Position numbers and translations under genes: made by a program. Shown here piece after piece: positions 11,977-24,600 of a stretch of DNA of 64,000 nucleotides. The stretch spans positions 41,125,536 through 41,189,535 of the forward strand of contig NC_044995.1 of NCBI RefSeq assembly GCF_008728515.1, given 5' to 3'. Within the stretch, counting starts at the first letter, position 1, and each line of letters begins with the position of its first letter. Origin of the DNA: Papio anubis (lineage: Eukaryota; Chordata; Mammalia; Primates; Cercopithecidae). The notes under the pieces are model-generated. The model did not search any database. It had not been told where the DNA came from and was given only the letters and a program-made list of their open reading frames with translations.

Positions 11977-12289
11977 GGCCAGGTGCGGTGGCTCATGCCT
12001 GTAAACCTAGCACTTTGGGAGGCTGAGGCGGGTAAATCGCCTGAGGTCAGGTGTTTGAAACCAGCTTGGCTAATATGGTGAAACCCCATTTCTACTAAAA
12101 ATACAAAAAATTAGCCAGGCGTGGTGGTGCGTGCCTGTAATCCCAGCTACTCCAGAGGCTGAGACAGGAGAATCGCTTGAACACAGGAGGTGGAAGTTGC
12201 GGTGAGCTGAGATCACACCACTGCACTCCAGCCTGGGCAACAAGAGCAAAATTCCGTCTCAAAAACAAATAAACAAACAAACAAAAAAC
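11977..12289 (+). mobile_element. Alu
   Basis: Tail is (AAAC)n-like. Confidence 0.9.
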
Positions 12290-12504
12290 GTTGAGGAAAC
12301 TCTTCATGTACTGAAGTATAAATAATTTGAGATATACTAAGAGGAAAAAACAAGCAAGATACAGAATTGTGTGTGAAGGATGCTGACATGCATGAAAACC
12401 ATATGTACACATGGAAAATTCCTGGAAAATACACAAATTGATAAAAGCAGTTGCACTTTTGATGTGATTTGAATTGTGGATTATATACATGTATTACTTT
12501 TTCA

Positions 12505-12806
12505 CTTTTTTTTTTTTTTTTTTTTGAAACAGAGTCTTGCTCTATTGCCCAGGCTGGAGTGCAGTGACGCAATCTCAGTTTACTGCAACCTCTGCCTCCC
12601 AGGTTCAGATGATTCTCCTGCCTCAGCCTCTCAAGTACCTGGGACTACAGGTGCATGCCACCATACCCAGCTAATTTTTGTGTTTTTAGTAGAGACGGGG
12701 TTTCACCATGCTGGCCAGGCAGGTCTCAAACTCCTAACCTCAGATGATCCACCCTCTTGGCCTCCCACAGTGCTGGGATTGCAGGTGTGAGCCACCGCGC
12801 TTGGAC
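12505..12806 (-). mobile_element. Alu
   Basis: First of three minus-strand copies in tandem. Confidence 0.9.
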
Positions 12807-13107
12807 TTTTTTTTCTTTTCTTTTTTTGAGATGGAGTCTTGCTCTGTCACCCAGGCTAGAGTATAGTAGTGCGATCTCGGCTCACTGCGACCTCTGAGTC
12901 CTGGCTTCAAGCGATTTTCCTGCCTCAGCCTCCAGAGTAGCTGGGGTTACAGGCATGTGCCATCACGCCCAGCTACTTTTTATATTTTTAGTAGAGATGG
13001 GGTTTCACCATGTTGGCCAGGCTGGTCTTGAACTCCTGACCTCATGATCTGCCCTCCTTGGCCTCCCAAAGTGCTGGGATTACAGGTGTGAGCCACCACG
13101 CCCGACC
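12807..13107 (-). mobile_element. Alu
   Basis: Second of the tandem trio. Confidence 0.9.
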
Positions 13108-13411
13108 TTTTTTTTTTTTTTTTTTTTGAGATGGAGTCTCGCTATCTCTCAGGGTGGAGTACAGTGGTGCAATCTTGGCTCACTGCAACATCCATGTCCT
13201 GGGTTCAAGTGATTCTCCTGCCTCAGCCTCCAGAGTAGCTGGGACTACAAGCACGTGCCGCTACACCCAGCAAATTTTTGTATTTTTAGTAGAGATGGGA
13301 TTTCACCGTGTTGGCCAGGCTGGTCTCAAACTCTTTGACTTCAAGTGATCCGCCCGCCCACTTGGCCTCCCAAAGTGCTGGGATTATAGGTGTAAGCCAC
13401 TGCGCCTGGCC
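13108..13411 (-). mobile_element. Alu
   Basis: Third of the tandem trio. Confidence 0.9.
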
Positions 13412-13451
13412 TACTTTTTCCATTTCAAAAACTTCATTTTTGAAGAGCACT

Positions 13452-13960
13452 GGTTTTTGTTTTTGAGACAGAGTCTCACTCCGTTGCCCAGCCTGGAGTG
13501 CAGTGGTGCAATTGCGGCTCATTACAGCCTCAACCTCCTGAGCTTCAGCGATCCTCCCACCTCAGCTTCCTCAGTAGCTGGGAACACAGATGCACACCAC
13601 CTGTATTTTTTTTTTTTTTTTTTTTGAGACGGAGTCTCGCTCTGTCGCCCAGGCTGGAGTGCAGTGGCCGGATCTCAGCTCACTGCAAGCTCCGCCTCCC
13701 GGGTTTACGCCATTCTCCTGCCTCAGCCTCCCGTGTAGCTGGGACTACAGGCGCCGGCCACCGCGCCCGGCTAGGTTTTTTTGTATTTTTTAGTAGAGAC
13801 GGGGTTTCACCGCGTTAGCCAGGATGGTCTCGATCTCCTGACCTCGTGATCCGCCCGTCTCGGCCTCCCAAAGTGCTGGGATTACAGGCTTGAGCCACCG
13901 CGCCCGGCACACCTGTATTTTTTGTAAAGATGGAGTTTTGTCATGTTGCCCGGGCTGGTG
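13452..13960 (-). mobile_element. Alu split by a younger AluY
   Basis: Arms at 13452-13597 and about 13924-13960. Confidence 0.85.
13611..13908 (-). mobile_element. monkey-type AluY, nested
   Basis: Carries GGCTCAAGCC and other catarrhine marks. Flanked by CACCTGTATTTTT copies at 13598 and 13910. Confidence 0.9.
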
Positions 13961-14028
13961 AAGATCACTAGTTCTGTAACTGATCATATCTGGCTTAGAT
14001 CCTGGACCTGTTTATCTACTGATTACCA

Positions 14029-14439
14029 TGGTCTGAATGTCTATAGACCAGCCCCTACCCGCTCACCCACCACACCAAGATTAATGTGTGGAAACATAAT
14101 TCCCCAACATGATGGTAATTGGAGGTGGGGCCTTTGGAAGGCGATTAGGTGATTAGGTGAATGGGATTTGTGCCCTTATGTATTTTTTTTCTTTTCACAA
14201 ACCTGCTCAGTGTCTCTGTGTGCCCTTATAAAAGAGACCCCAGAGAGCTGCCTTCCGCTACATGAGATTAGAGAAAAGATCGCCATCTAGGAAGTTTGCC
14301 ATCAACAGACACTGAATCTGCTGGTACCTTGATCTTGAATTTCCCAACCTCTAGAACTGTGATAAATCAATTTCTGTTGTTTACAGCCACCCAGTTGATG
14401 GTATTTTGTTATATATAGCAGCCAGAACGGACTAAGAAA
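14029..14439 (+). mobile_element. ERVL-MaLR solo LTR (MLT/MST-like)
   Basis: Begins TGGTCTGAATG and ends AGAACGGACTAAGA, with typical internal segments: GGAGGTGGGGCCTTTGG, GATTAGGTGA, CCCTTATAAAAGAGACCCC, TTGATCTTGAATTTCCCA, TTTCTGTTGTTTACAGCCAC. It is an old, non-coding LTR of a non-autonomous element, broken by a T-rich insertion near 14180. The exact subfamily is uncertain. Confidence 0.7.
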
Positions 14440-14448
14440 GTGACAGTG

Positions 14449-14530
14449 ACCATGTAACTTCATTCCTCTGCACCTCAGTGTCCTCCTCTGTAAAATTGAA
14501 TACGACTGACTGTACATGCAACATTAAGTT
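14449..14530 (+). mobile_element. MIR fragment
   Basis: CATGTAACTTCATTCCTCTG and CCTCCTCTGTAAAATTGAAT match the MIR core. Confidence 0.5.
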
Positions 14531-14559
14531 GCAAGAATAATCAACTTGATGATTATAGA

Positions 14560-14670
14560 CCTGGCGTGGCAGCTCCAGATCGAGGCTACAGTGAGCCATG
14601 TTTGAACCAATGCACTCCAGCCTGGATGACAAAGCGAGACAGTCTCAAAAAAAAAAAAAAAAAAAAAAGA
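14560..14670 (+). mobile_element. Alu right-arm fragment
   Basis: Ends in a 24-base A run. Confidence 0.75.
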
Positions 14671-14984
14671 GGCTGGGCACTGTGGTTCACGCCTGTAATC
14701 ACGCTTTGGGAGGCTGAGGCAGGCAGATCACTTGAGGTCAGGAGTTTAAGACCAGTCTGGCCAACATGGTGAAATCCCATCTCTATTAAAAATACAAAAA
14801 TTAGCTGGGCATGGTGGCACACACCTGTAGTCTCAGCTACTGGGGAGGCTGAGGCAGGAGAATCGTTTGAACCTGGGAGGCAGAGGTTGCAGTGAGCAGA
14901 GATCCCACCACGGCACTCCAGTCTGGGTGACAGAGCGAGACTCAGTCTCAGAAAAAAAAAAAATAAGAAAAAAAAAAAATAAGA
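14671..14984 (+). mobile_element. Alu
   Basis: Sits in the A tail of the previous fragment. Confidence 0.9.
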
Positions 14985-15049
14985 GATTAAGCCTCATATC
15001 CATGAGTCAGACTAGGAGTGTATGCCTTAAAGTCAAGATACCATTTCTT

Positions 15050-15130
15050 TGATGGTGATGATCTTGGGCAAGTTCCCTCCCTTCTCTGGGCCTGCTTCCT
15101 CAGCTGCGAAAAAGGAGAGGCCAACAGTAC
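15050..15130 (+). mobile_element. MIR fragment downstream of QTRT1
   Basis: GATCTTGGGCAAGTTCCCTC then TCTCTGGGCCTGCTTCCTCA is MIR core sequence. Confidence 0.6.
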
Positions 15131-15369
15131 CTCCCTCCAAGGTGGTTGGGGGGCCTGGGCCCCAGGAAGCAGGTGGCAGCTCTCACTCTAGGGGCATGCC
15201 CCACACGCTGGGCACTGGCAGGTGGTTTCCAGCTATCCGCTGCTGCCACAGTGATGTGTTATGATTGGTGACAAGGGGAGATATTCCACTGCAGTGACGC
15301 TCAGACCGAGAGGGGGACCCAGACAGGCCACCTCCCCAAAAAGACACAGACACACTCTGTAAGTTACAA

Positions 15370-15464
15370 TAAAAAAAAAACCTTCCAAAAAGAAATCCTC
15401 CAATATCTTCCGGCCCCTCCCTCCCTCTCTCCCTCCCTCTCTCCCTCCCTCTCCCAATGCCAGG
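15370..15464 (-). other. QTRT1: QTRT1 3'UTR with polypurine tract
   Basis: Downstream of the stop the transcript has a near-perfect 12-nt purine repeat (GGGAGGGAGAGA type, 15414-15455). A U-rich run and TTATTGTAAC follow. I see no AATAAA within 200 nt, so the poly(A) signal is non-canonical or not identified; the 3' end is approximate. Confidence 0.5.
15414..15455. repeat. (CCCTCCCTCTCT)n tract
   Basis: Three and a half copies of a 12-bp pyrimidine unit on the plus strand, purine on the transcribed QTRT1 RNA. Confidence 0.85.
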
Positions 15465-15617
15465 TCAGCCCAGTGTGATTCCCACAGAGGCCAGAGCATC
15501 GGTGGCCCAGGTGGGACAGAGGGTGGGATCCCCGTACATGGTGCCCATGAAGTCCCGCACGAAGTCCGGAAAGCGCTTCTCCACAATGCTGGTGCGGACG
15601 GCGCTCATGAGCTGCAG
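15465..15617 (-). CDS. QTRT1: QTRT1 coding exon 10 and stop
   Basis: Encodes LQLMSAVRTSIVEKRFPDF through DALASVGITLG and a TGA at 15465-15467. Confidence 0.96.
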   Translation of the reverse strand: MQLMSAVRTSIVEKRFPDFVRDFMGTMYGDPTLCPTWATDALASVGITLG

Positions 15618-18600
15618 CTGCGGGGAGGGGCGGTCAGCGTGGGGCATATGCACCTAGGACACCCCCACCCGCCCTGCCCCAGGCGCTGGCTCACCTGGTA
15701 GGCGATATTATGGACCGTGAGGTGGTGCAGTGCGGCCGTGTTGTCGCTGTGCAGCAGTGCGTGCAGGAAGGCGCGGCTGTGCCTGTCGAGCGGCAGGGGA
15801 CAGCTCAGCACAGCCGGGCCCTGTCCCCTCCATGCCCTGCCCCAGCTCCCAGTACCATCCTGCCTACTTTTGGCACGTGGGGCAGGTGCACTCCGGGTTT
15901 ATGGGGCCGAAGTCCTTCTCGAACACCTTCCTCCTCAACTGCAGGTTCCCAGTAGGCACCAGGGCAGAGCCAAAGCGCTGCGGAAGAGGAAGAGCGGGAA
16001 AGGGGGTCACCCAGGGCTTCATTCTCCCCATCCCCCCAACCCCTAACTTTGCCTCCCTAGTCCCCCACCCATCTCCCACCCTGACCTCCTTCTGCCAGAG
16101 CCTCACCGCTGTCCGTGTGGGGAAGACGCAGTCGAACATGTCACATCCAAGAGCCACGCAGACTACCAGATCAGTGGCATAGCTGGGGTTGCAGCCATGG
16201 CGGGAGGGGGCAAAGAACCTCAGGGGCTTCCCAGGACCCTCCCAACCCTCACACTGCCCCAGACTGGGCCATATTCCCTCAGAATGGGACATATTCCCCA
16301 AGGGACAGCCATGTCTTCCTAGTCTCCTCAGATCAGAGCTGTGTCCGTTTCCCCCAAATGCCACCCCCCCAAGCAGGGCAGGGGGTCCCCAGGAATCCAC
16401 TCCCCACAGGTAGGTCTCCGGCTCCCCTATCCACAACATACCCGACCCCCATCAGGTATCGGGGCTTATCCTTTGGCAGCCGAGAGGTGCTCAGCGCCAC
16501 CATCCGCCAGAACTGCGACTTGCTCTCACCCCCACTCAGGCCCCCGATGGCGAAGCCAGGCACGTCCCGCTTGGTCATCTCTGAGGGTACAGGGTAAAGT
16601 GAGGGCTACAGAAAAGGAAATGTGCCTGGTCTACAATCCCAGAACAGACCCTGCCCAGACTTCCAGAGTCGCTCAGGGAGAGAGTCAGAGAAACAGACAG
16701 ACAGAGAGACAGATAGAGGCAGAGGCAGAGACGGAGACGGAGAGGGAGATGGAGGAGAGGGTCCATCAGTCTGTCTGTCTGTCTAGGGGCTGGGACTGCT
16801 GCTGATCTCAGCTAACATTTATTGAGTGCCTGCTGTATGCAAGACCCTTTTCTTCAGTCCTCAGAAGAGGCACAGCCCACAGTCCCTCAGCTAAAACTGT
16901 TGGAAGCAGATGTGTTTCGGAATTCGGAATTTTCCGGATTTGAGAACAGTAAATGTCCCACATGCTGAGTAACAACAGCTGTCAGGTCAGGCACAGTGGC
17001 TCACACCTGTAATCTCAGCACTGTGGGAGGCCGAGGCAAGCAGATCACTTGAAGTCTGGTGTTCAAGACCAATCTGGCCAACATGGTGAAACCCTGCCTC
17101 TACTAAAAACACGAGAAGTAGCCAGGCATGGTGGTGCATGCCTGTGGTCCCAGTTACTCAGAATGCTGAGGCAGGAGAATCGCTTGAACCTGGGAGGCGG
17201 AGGTTGCAGTGAGCCAAGATCTCGCCACTGCACTCCAGCCTGGGCAACAGAGCGAGATTCTGTCTCAAAAAAGAAAGAAAGAAAAAGGACCGGGTGCAGT
17301 GGCTCACGCCTGTAATCCCAGCACTTTGGGAGGCCAAGGCAGGCAGATTAGAAGGTCAGGAGTTCGAAAGCAGGCTGACCAAGGTGGTGAAACCCTGTCT
17401 CTACTAAAAATATGAAAATTAGCTGGGCATGGCCGGGCACGGTGGCTCACGCCTGTAATCCCAGCACTTTGGGAGGCCGAGGAGGGCGGATCACGAGGTC
17501 AGGAGATCAAGACCGTTCTGGCTCACACGGTGAAACCCCATCTCTACTAAAAACACAAAAAATTAGCCAGGCATGGTCGCGGGCACCTGTAGTCCCAGCT
17601 ACTCGGGAGGCTGAGGCAGGAGAATGGTGTGAACCCGGGAGGCGGAGCTCGCAGTGAGCCAAGATCGCGCCACTGCACTCCAGCCAGGGCGACAGAGCGA
17701 AACTCCGTCTCAAAAAAAAAATTAGTCCAGCGTGGTGATGGGTACCTGTAGTCCCAGCTACACAGGAGACTGAGGCAGGATAATCGCTTGAACCCGGGAG
17801 GCGGAGGTTGCGGTGAGCTGACATCACCCCACTGCACTCCAGCCTGGGCGACAGAGCGAGACTCCATCTCAAAAACAAAACAAAACAACAACAAAAAAAC
17901 ACCCCCCAAAAACACCCAATAGCCTGTCATCAAACACTGTAATATTTGTGCAACAAGATATGTGAAGACTTGGTGGGGGAAGGGGAGTGAGAGCATTAGG
18001 ACAAATACATAACACATGCAGGGCTTAAAACCTAGATGACGGGTTGATGTGTACAGGAAACCACCATGGCACATATACAGCTATGTAACAAACCTGCACG
18101 TTCTGTACATGTATTCCAGAACTTAAATTTGTTTTTTTGAGACAGAGTCTTGCTCTGTCACCCAGGCTGGAGTGCAGTGGCCGGATCTCAGCTCACTGCA
18201 AGCTCTGCCTCCCAGGTTTACGCCATTCTCCTGCCTCAGCCTCCTGAGTAGCTGGGACTACAGGCTCCCGCCACCTCGCCCGGCTAGTTTTTTGTATTTT
18301 TTAGTAGAGACGGGGTTTCACCGTGTTAGCCAGGATGGTCTCGATCTCCTGACCTCGTGATCCGCCCGTCTCGGCCTCCCAAAGTGCTGGGATTACAGGC
18401 TTGAGCCACCGCGCCCGGCCTTTTTTTTTTTTTTGAGATGGAGTTTTACTCTTGTTGCCCAGGCTGGAGTGCAGTGGCGCAATCTTGGCTCACTTCAACC
18501 TTCGCCTCCCGGATTCACGTGATTCTCGTGCCTCAGCCCCCTGAGTAGCTGGGATTACAGTCGCCTGCCACCATGCCCGGCTAATTTTCTGTATTTTTAA

Positions 18601-21600
18601 TAGAGACAGGGTTCTGCCATGTTGGGCAGGTTGGTCTCAAACTTCTGACCTCAGGGGATCCGCCCACCTTGGCCTCCCAAAGTGCCGGGATTACAGGCAT
18701 GAGCCACCACACCCGGCCAAAGTAAAATTTAAAAAATAAAAATAGGCTGGGAGCGTGGCTCACGCCTGTAATCCTAGCACTTTGGGAGGCCACGGCGGGT
18801 GGATCATGAGGTCAGTAGTTAGAGACCAGTCTGGCCAACTTGGTGAAACCCCGTCTCTACTAAAAATACAAAAATTAGCCAGGCATGGTGGTGGGTGCCT
18901 GTAATCCCAGCTACTCGGGAGGCTGAAGCAGGAGAATTGCTTGAAACCAGAAGGCAGAGGTTGCAGTGAGCCGAGATGGCGCCACTGCACTCCAGCCTAG
19001 ACAACAAGAACGAAATTCCATCTTGAAAAGTAAAAAATAGGCCGGGTGCGGTGGCTCAAGCCTGTAATCCCAGCACTTTAGGAGGCTGAGACGGGCGGAT
19101 CACGAGGTCAGGAGATCAAGACCATCCTGGCTAACACGGTGAAACCCTGTCCCTACTAAAAAATACAAAAAACTGGCCGGGTGAGGTGATGTGCGCCTGT
19201 AGTCCCAGCTACTCGGGAGGCTGAGGCAGGAGAATGATGTGAACCCGGGAGGTAGAGCTCGCAGTGAGCTGAGATCCGGCCACTGCACTCCAGCCTGGGT
19301 GACAGAGCGAGAATCCGTCTCAAAAAAAAAAGGAAAAAATAAATAAAAATAAAAATATGTGAAGACTTATAACAACTGGGATAAAAAAATGAGAGATCCA
19401 GGTTAGCGATGAAATGAGTTGCAAATTTTTTAGGGCATTCTAAGTTTTTTCTTTTTTCTTTTTTTTTTTTTTTGAGACAGGGTCTCACTGTGTTGCCCAG
19501 ACTGCAGTACAGTGGTGTCATTATAGCTCACTGCAGCCACCAACCTCTGGGCTCAAGTGATCCTCCCTCCTCAGCCTCCCAAGTATCTAGGATGACAGGC
19601 ATGCACTCCCATGCTTGCGTGCTAATTTTCTTTTTTTCTTTTTTTTTTTGAGACAGATTCTTGCTCTGTCGCCCAGGCTGGAGTGCAGTGACATGATCTC
19701 AGCTCACTGTAACCTCCACCTCCTGGGTTCAAGCTCTCAGCCTCCTGAGTAGCTAGGATTATAGGTACCCAGCACCATGCCTGGCGAATTTTTATATTTT
19801 TAGTAGAGACAGGGTTTCACCATGCTGGTCAGGCTGGTCTCGAACTCCTGGCCTCGTGATCTGCCTGCCTTGGCCTCAAAGTACTGGGATTACAGGCGTG
19901 AGCCAGCGCACCTGGCCCAATTCTCTTTTTTTAGAGACAGGATCTCGCTATGTCACCCAGACTGGTCTCAAACGCCTGGCCGTAAGCAATCCGCTTGCCA
20001 TGGCCTCCTAAAGTGCTGGGATTCCAGTGTGAGCTATGGCACCAGGCCAATGTTCTGGATTTTATTTATTTATTTTTTTTTTGAGACGGAGTCTCGCTCT
20101 GCCACCCAGGCTGGAGTGCAGTGGCCAGATCTCGGCTCACTGCAAGCTCCGCCTCCCGGGTTTACGCCATTCTCCTGCCTCAGCCTCCTGAGTAGCGGGG
20201 ACTACAGGCGCCCGCCACCTCGCCCGGCTAGTTTTTTGTATTTTTTAGTAGAGACAGGGTTTCACCGTGTCAGCCAGGATGGTCTCGATCTCCTGACCTC
20301 GTGATCCGCCCGTCTCGGCCTCCCAAAGTGCTGGGATTACAGGCTTGAGCCACCGCGCCCGGCCTGTTCTGGATTTTAGACTTTCGCTCTGAGGACCTGG
20401 ATGACAGAGAAGGGGCTGCAGAATTGTACTATTGTTCAACTTGCCTGAAACAAGAAGAAATTGGGGTCTGCAGGGCTTAAACCACTAGTCCAAGGCCACA
20501 TATGCCAAAGGCTGGACTCAAACCTGGGTCTGGCCTCCAGGCCAGACTGCACTCCAGCTCACTGCACTCCAGCATGAGCAACAGAGTAAGACCCTGTCTC
20601 AAAAATAAATAAATAGGACGGGCACGGTGGCTCACGCCTGTAATCCCAGCACTTTGGGAAGCCAAGGTGGGTGAATCACAAGGTCCGGAGTTTGAGACCA
20701 GCCTGGCCAATATGGTGAAACCCCGTCTCTACTAAAAATACAAAAACTAGCCAGGCGAGGTGGCGGGCGCCTGTAGTCCCAGCTACTCGGGAGGCTAGGG
20801 CAGGAGAATAGCTTAAACCCGGGAGGCGGAGGTTGCAGTGAGCCGAGATCGCGCCACTGCACTCCAGCCTGGGTGACGGTGGAAGACTCCATCTTAAAAA
20901 AAAAAAAAAAAAAAGGAAAATAAATAAATAAATAAATAGGCTGGGCGAGGTAGCTCATGACTATAATCCCAGCACTTTGGGAGGCCGAGGAGGGTGGATC
21001 ACCTGAGACTCCATCTCAAAAATAAAACAAAAACAAACAAACAAAAAAACCAGAAGACTATTAACTACTGGAATCACGGCCATTCTCTCAATACATTCTA
21101 CTGCACGTGGCCTGAGAGCCTTCGCTTCGGCTATTTTTTTCTAGCACAGTGCCCTTCCACCCATTAGCCATCCAGTTCCACCACGTGCCAAGCCCATGTG
21201 GGGACCTCCTCGATGGCCAAGCCCTGGGTCTGCCAGCGCACGGCTCTACCTTCAAGGCAGGTGGCCCGGAGATCTGCGTCCAGCCCACCCTGGATAATGG
21301 CGAAGAGGTTCTGCTTGTCCGGCTGCTGATGGGCTGCAATGCACCGGTCCAGCCAGCGGATTGACCTGCAACAGGGCCCCAGTCACAAGCCCCAGGGGCC
21401 TGGTGAGGGGGTAGGAGACAAGGCTACAGGGACCAGGATCCCCTCCCCCCACACATCGCCCACATGCACACAGCATGTACACACCTGTACATGGCCTCCT
21501 CCACACGTGGCCCAGTCACGGTGCTGCTGACCACGTCATCCAGCTGCATGATGATGTCCGAGCCTGATGGTGAGATGGGGGCAACATCACTGGGAAAGCC

Positions 21601-24600
21601 CGCAGTGCTTGGGGAAAGCCTCCTATCACATGGGTTCAAGTTGGACTTCCCCAAGAGCATCCCCCCATTCCCCGTCTTGCTAACTCCCACGTGGCTTTCC
21701 CAGTCTGTTCATACAACAGCCAGAAGGAGCTTTACAAAATGTGCCTTTGTTCCTGTCTCTCCCCAGCTTAAAATCCTATCCTGTTACACAAAATAAAATC
21801 CTAAAATGTACAAAGGGATTCCTTGCTATGTGGCGTGCCACAGCAAGACCAGGAAACCAAACTTCCATGAGCAGGGCTTTGCTGGCTGGGCGCGGTGACT
21901 AGGCCTATAATTCCAGCACTTGGGACACCGAGGCAGGCAGACTATCTGAGGTCAGCAGTTCAAGACCAGCCTGGCCAACATGGTGAAACCCCATCTCTCC
22001 TAAAAACACAAAAATTAGCCAGGTGTGATGGTACGTGCCTGTAGTCCCAGGGCTTGGAAGGCAGAGACAGGAGAATCGCATGAATCTGGGAGACGGAGGT
22101 TGTAGTGAGCCAAGACTGTGCCACTACACTTCAGCCTGGATGACAGATCAAGGCTGTGTCAAAAAAAAAAAAAAAAAAAGATTAAAAAAAAAAGCCGGGT
22201 GCAGTGGCTCACGCCTGTCATCCCAGCACTTTGGAAGGCTGACCCAGGTGGATCATTTGAGGTCAGGAGTTCGAGACCAGCCTGGCCAACGTGGTGAAAC
22301 CCCATCTCTACCAAAAATACAAAAATTAGCAGGACGTGGTGGTATATGCCTGTAATCCCAGGTACTCAAGAGGCTGAGGCAGGATAATCGCTTGAACCCA
22401 GGAGGCGGAGGTTGCAGTGAGCTGAAATCACACCACTGTACTCCAGCCTGGGCAACAGAGCGAGACGCAGTCTCAAAAAGAAAAATAAAATAAAGTGCTA
22501 AGATTATAGGCATGAGTCACTGCGCACAGCATAGTGGTTTAGTGACATAAAATGAAACCTGATGACCTATAATCCACACACTTTGGAAGGCCCAGGCAGA
22601 AGGATCACTTGAGCCCAGGAGTTCGAGACCGGCCTGGGCAACACAGAGAGACCCTATCTCCATTATTAAGAAAATAAACAGGCCAGGCACAGTGGCTCAA
22701 GCCTGTAATCCCAGCACTTTGGGAGGCCAAGACGGGCGGATCACGAGGTCAGGAGATCAAGACCATCCTGGCTAACACGGTGAAACCCCGTCTCTACTAA
22801 AAAATACAAAAAACTAGCAGGGCAAGGTGGCAGGCGCCTATAGTCCCAGCTACTCGGGAGGCTGAGGCAGGAGAATGGCGTGAATCCGGGAGGCGGAGCT
22901 TGCAGTGAGCCGAGATCCGGCCACTGCACTCCAGCCTGGGTGATGGAGCGAGACTCCGTCTCAAAAAAAAGAAAAAAAAAGAAAAGAAACAGATGAAACA
23001 AATTAAAATAAAAAAGAACAGGCCAGGCGTGGTGGCTCGCGCCTGTAATCCCAGCGCTTTGGGAGGCCAAGGCGGGCCAATCACTTGAGATCAGGAGTTC
23101 GAGACCACCCTGGCCAACATGGTAAAACTCTGTCTCTATGACAAACGCAAAAATTAGCCGGACATGGTGGCGTGCACCTGAAGTCCCAGCTACTCAGGAG
23201 GCTGAGGCAGGAGAATTGCTTGAACCTGGGAAGCAGAGGTTGCAATGAGCCGAGATCACGCCACAGTACTCTAGTCTGGGTGACAGCAAGATTCGGTCTC
23301 AAAAAAGAAAAAAAGGGGCCAGGCACGGTGGCTCACACCTGTAATTCCAGCACTTTGGGAGGCCAAGGACCAGCCTGGCCAACATGGTGAAACCCCATCT
23401 CTACTAAAAATATAAAAACTAGCCGGGTGTGGTGGTGGGCGCCTGTAATCCCAGCTACTCAGGAGGCTGAGGCAGGAGAATTGCTTGAACCCAGAAGACA
23501 AAGGCTGCAGCCAACACAGTGCCACTGCACTCCGGCCTTGGCAAAAGAGACTCTGTCTCAAAAAAAAAAAGAAACAAGAAAAAATGGGCGGGGCGTGGCG
23601 GCTCATGCCTGTAATCCCAGCACTTTGAGAGGCCGAGGTGGGTGGATCACGAGGTCAGCAGATCGAGACCATCCTGGCAAACATGGTGAAACCCCGTCTC
23701 TACTAAAAATACAAAAAAAATTAGCCGGGTGTGGTGGCGGGCACCTGTAGTCCCAGCTACTCGGGAGGCTGAGGCAGGAGAATGGCATGAACCCAGAAGG
23801 CGGAGCTTACAGTTAGCTGAAATGGTGCCACTGCACTCCAGCCTGGGCAACAGAGCAAGACGCCATCTCAAAAAAAAAAAAAAAGAAAGAAAGAAAAAAT
23901 GGGGGCCGGGTGTGTTGGCTCACGCCTGTAATCCCAGCACTTTGGGAGGCCGAGGCGGGCAGATCGCTTGAGGTCAGGATTGAGACCAGCCTGGCCAACA
24001 TGGTGAAACCCTGTCTCTACTAAAAATACAAAAAACTAGCTGGGCGTGGTGGCGTGCACCTGTAATCCCAGCTACTTAGGGGGCTGAGGAGAATTGCTTG
24101 AGGCCAGGAGGCAGAGGTTGCAGTGACCTGAGATTGTGCCACTGTACTCTAGCCAGGGTGACAGAGTGACACTCTGTCTTAAAATAATAAATAAAAAGGC
24201 CGGGCGCGGTGGCTCACGCCTGTAATCCCAGCACTTTGGGAGGCCGAGGCGGGCGGATCACAAGGTCAGGAGATCGAGACCACGGTGAAACCCCGTCTCT
24301 ACTAAAAATACAAAAAATTAGCCGGGCGCGGTTGTGGGCGCCTGTAGTCCCAGCTACTCGGGAGGCTGAGCCAGGAGAATGGCCGGAACCCGGGAGGCGG
24401 AGCTTGCAGTGAGCCGAGATCGCGACACTGCACTCCAGCCTGGGCGACAGCGGGAGACTTCGTCTCCAAAAAACAAAAAAATAAATAAATAAAATAATAA
24501 TAATTAATAAAAATAAATAAACATAAAAAAATAAACTTACAGGCCAGGCACGGTGGCTCACGCCTGTAATCCCAGCACTTTGGGGGGCCAAGATGGGTAG

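Larger units (their letters stand above)
17958..19368 (+). mobile_element. 5'-truncated L1 3' end carrying four Alus
   Basis: 17972-18130 matches an L1PA/L1PB 3'UTR end (GATGACGGGTTGATGTG, ACCACCATGGCACATATACA, TAACAAACCTGCACGTTCTG, CCAGAACTTAAA). The rest of its tail reappears at 18719-18744 and 19335-19354. Two Alus in minus and two in plus orientation sit in between. A 14-bp target-site duplication ATATGTGAAGACTT bounds the unit (17958-17971 and 19355-19368). Confidence 0.75.

Noticed and set aside
15864..16439. 191-codon minus-strand ORF
   Set aside because: Reads through QTRT1 exons 7 and 8 and the introns between; the spliced model explains the homology.
17547..18074. 175-codon minus-strand ORF
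   Set aside because: Built from two antisense Alu segments and L1 flank.
20881..21050. CRISPR-like or tandem array from repeated A-rich blocks
   Set aside because: These are Alu tails; the window is primate nuclear DNA.
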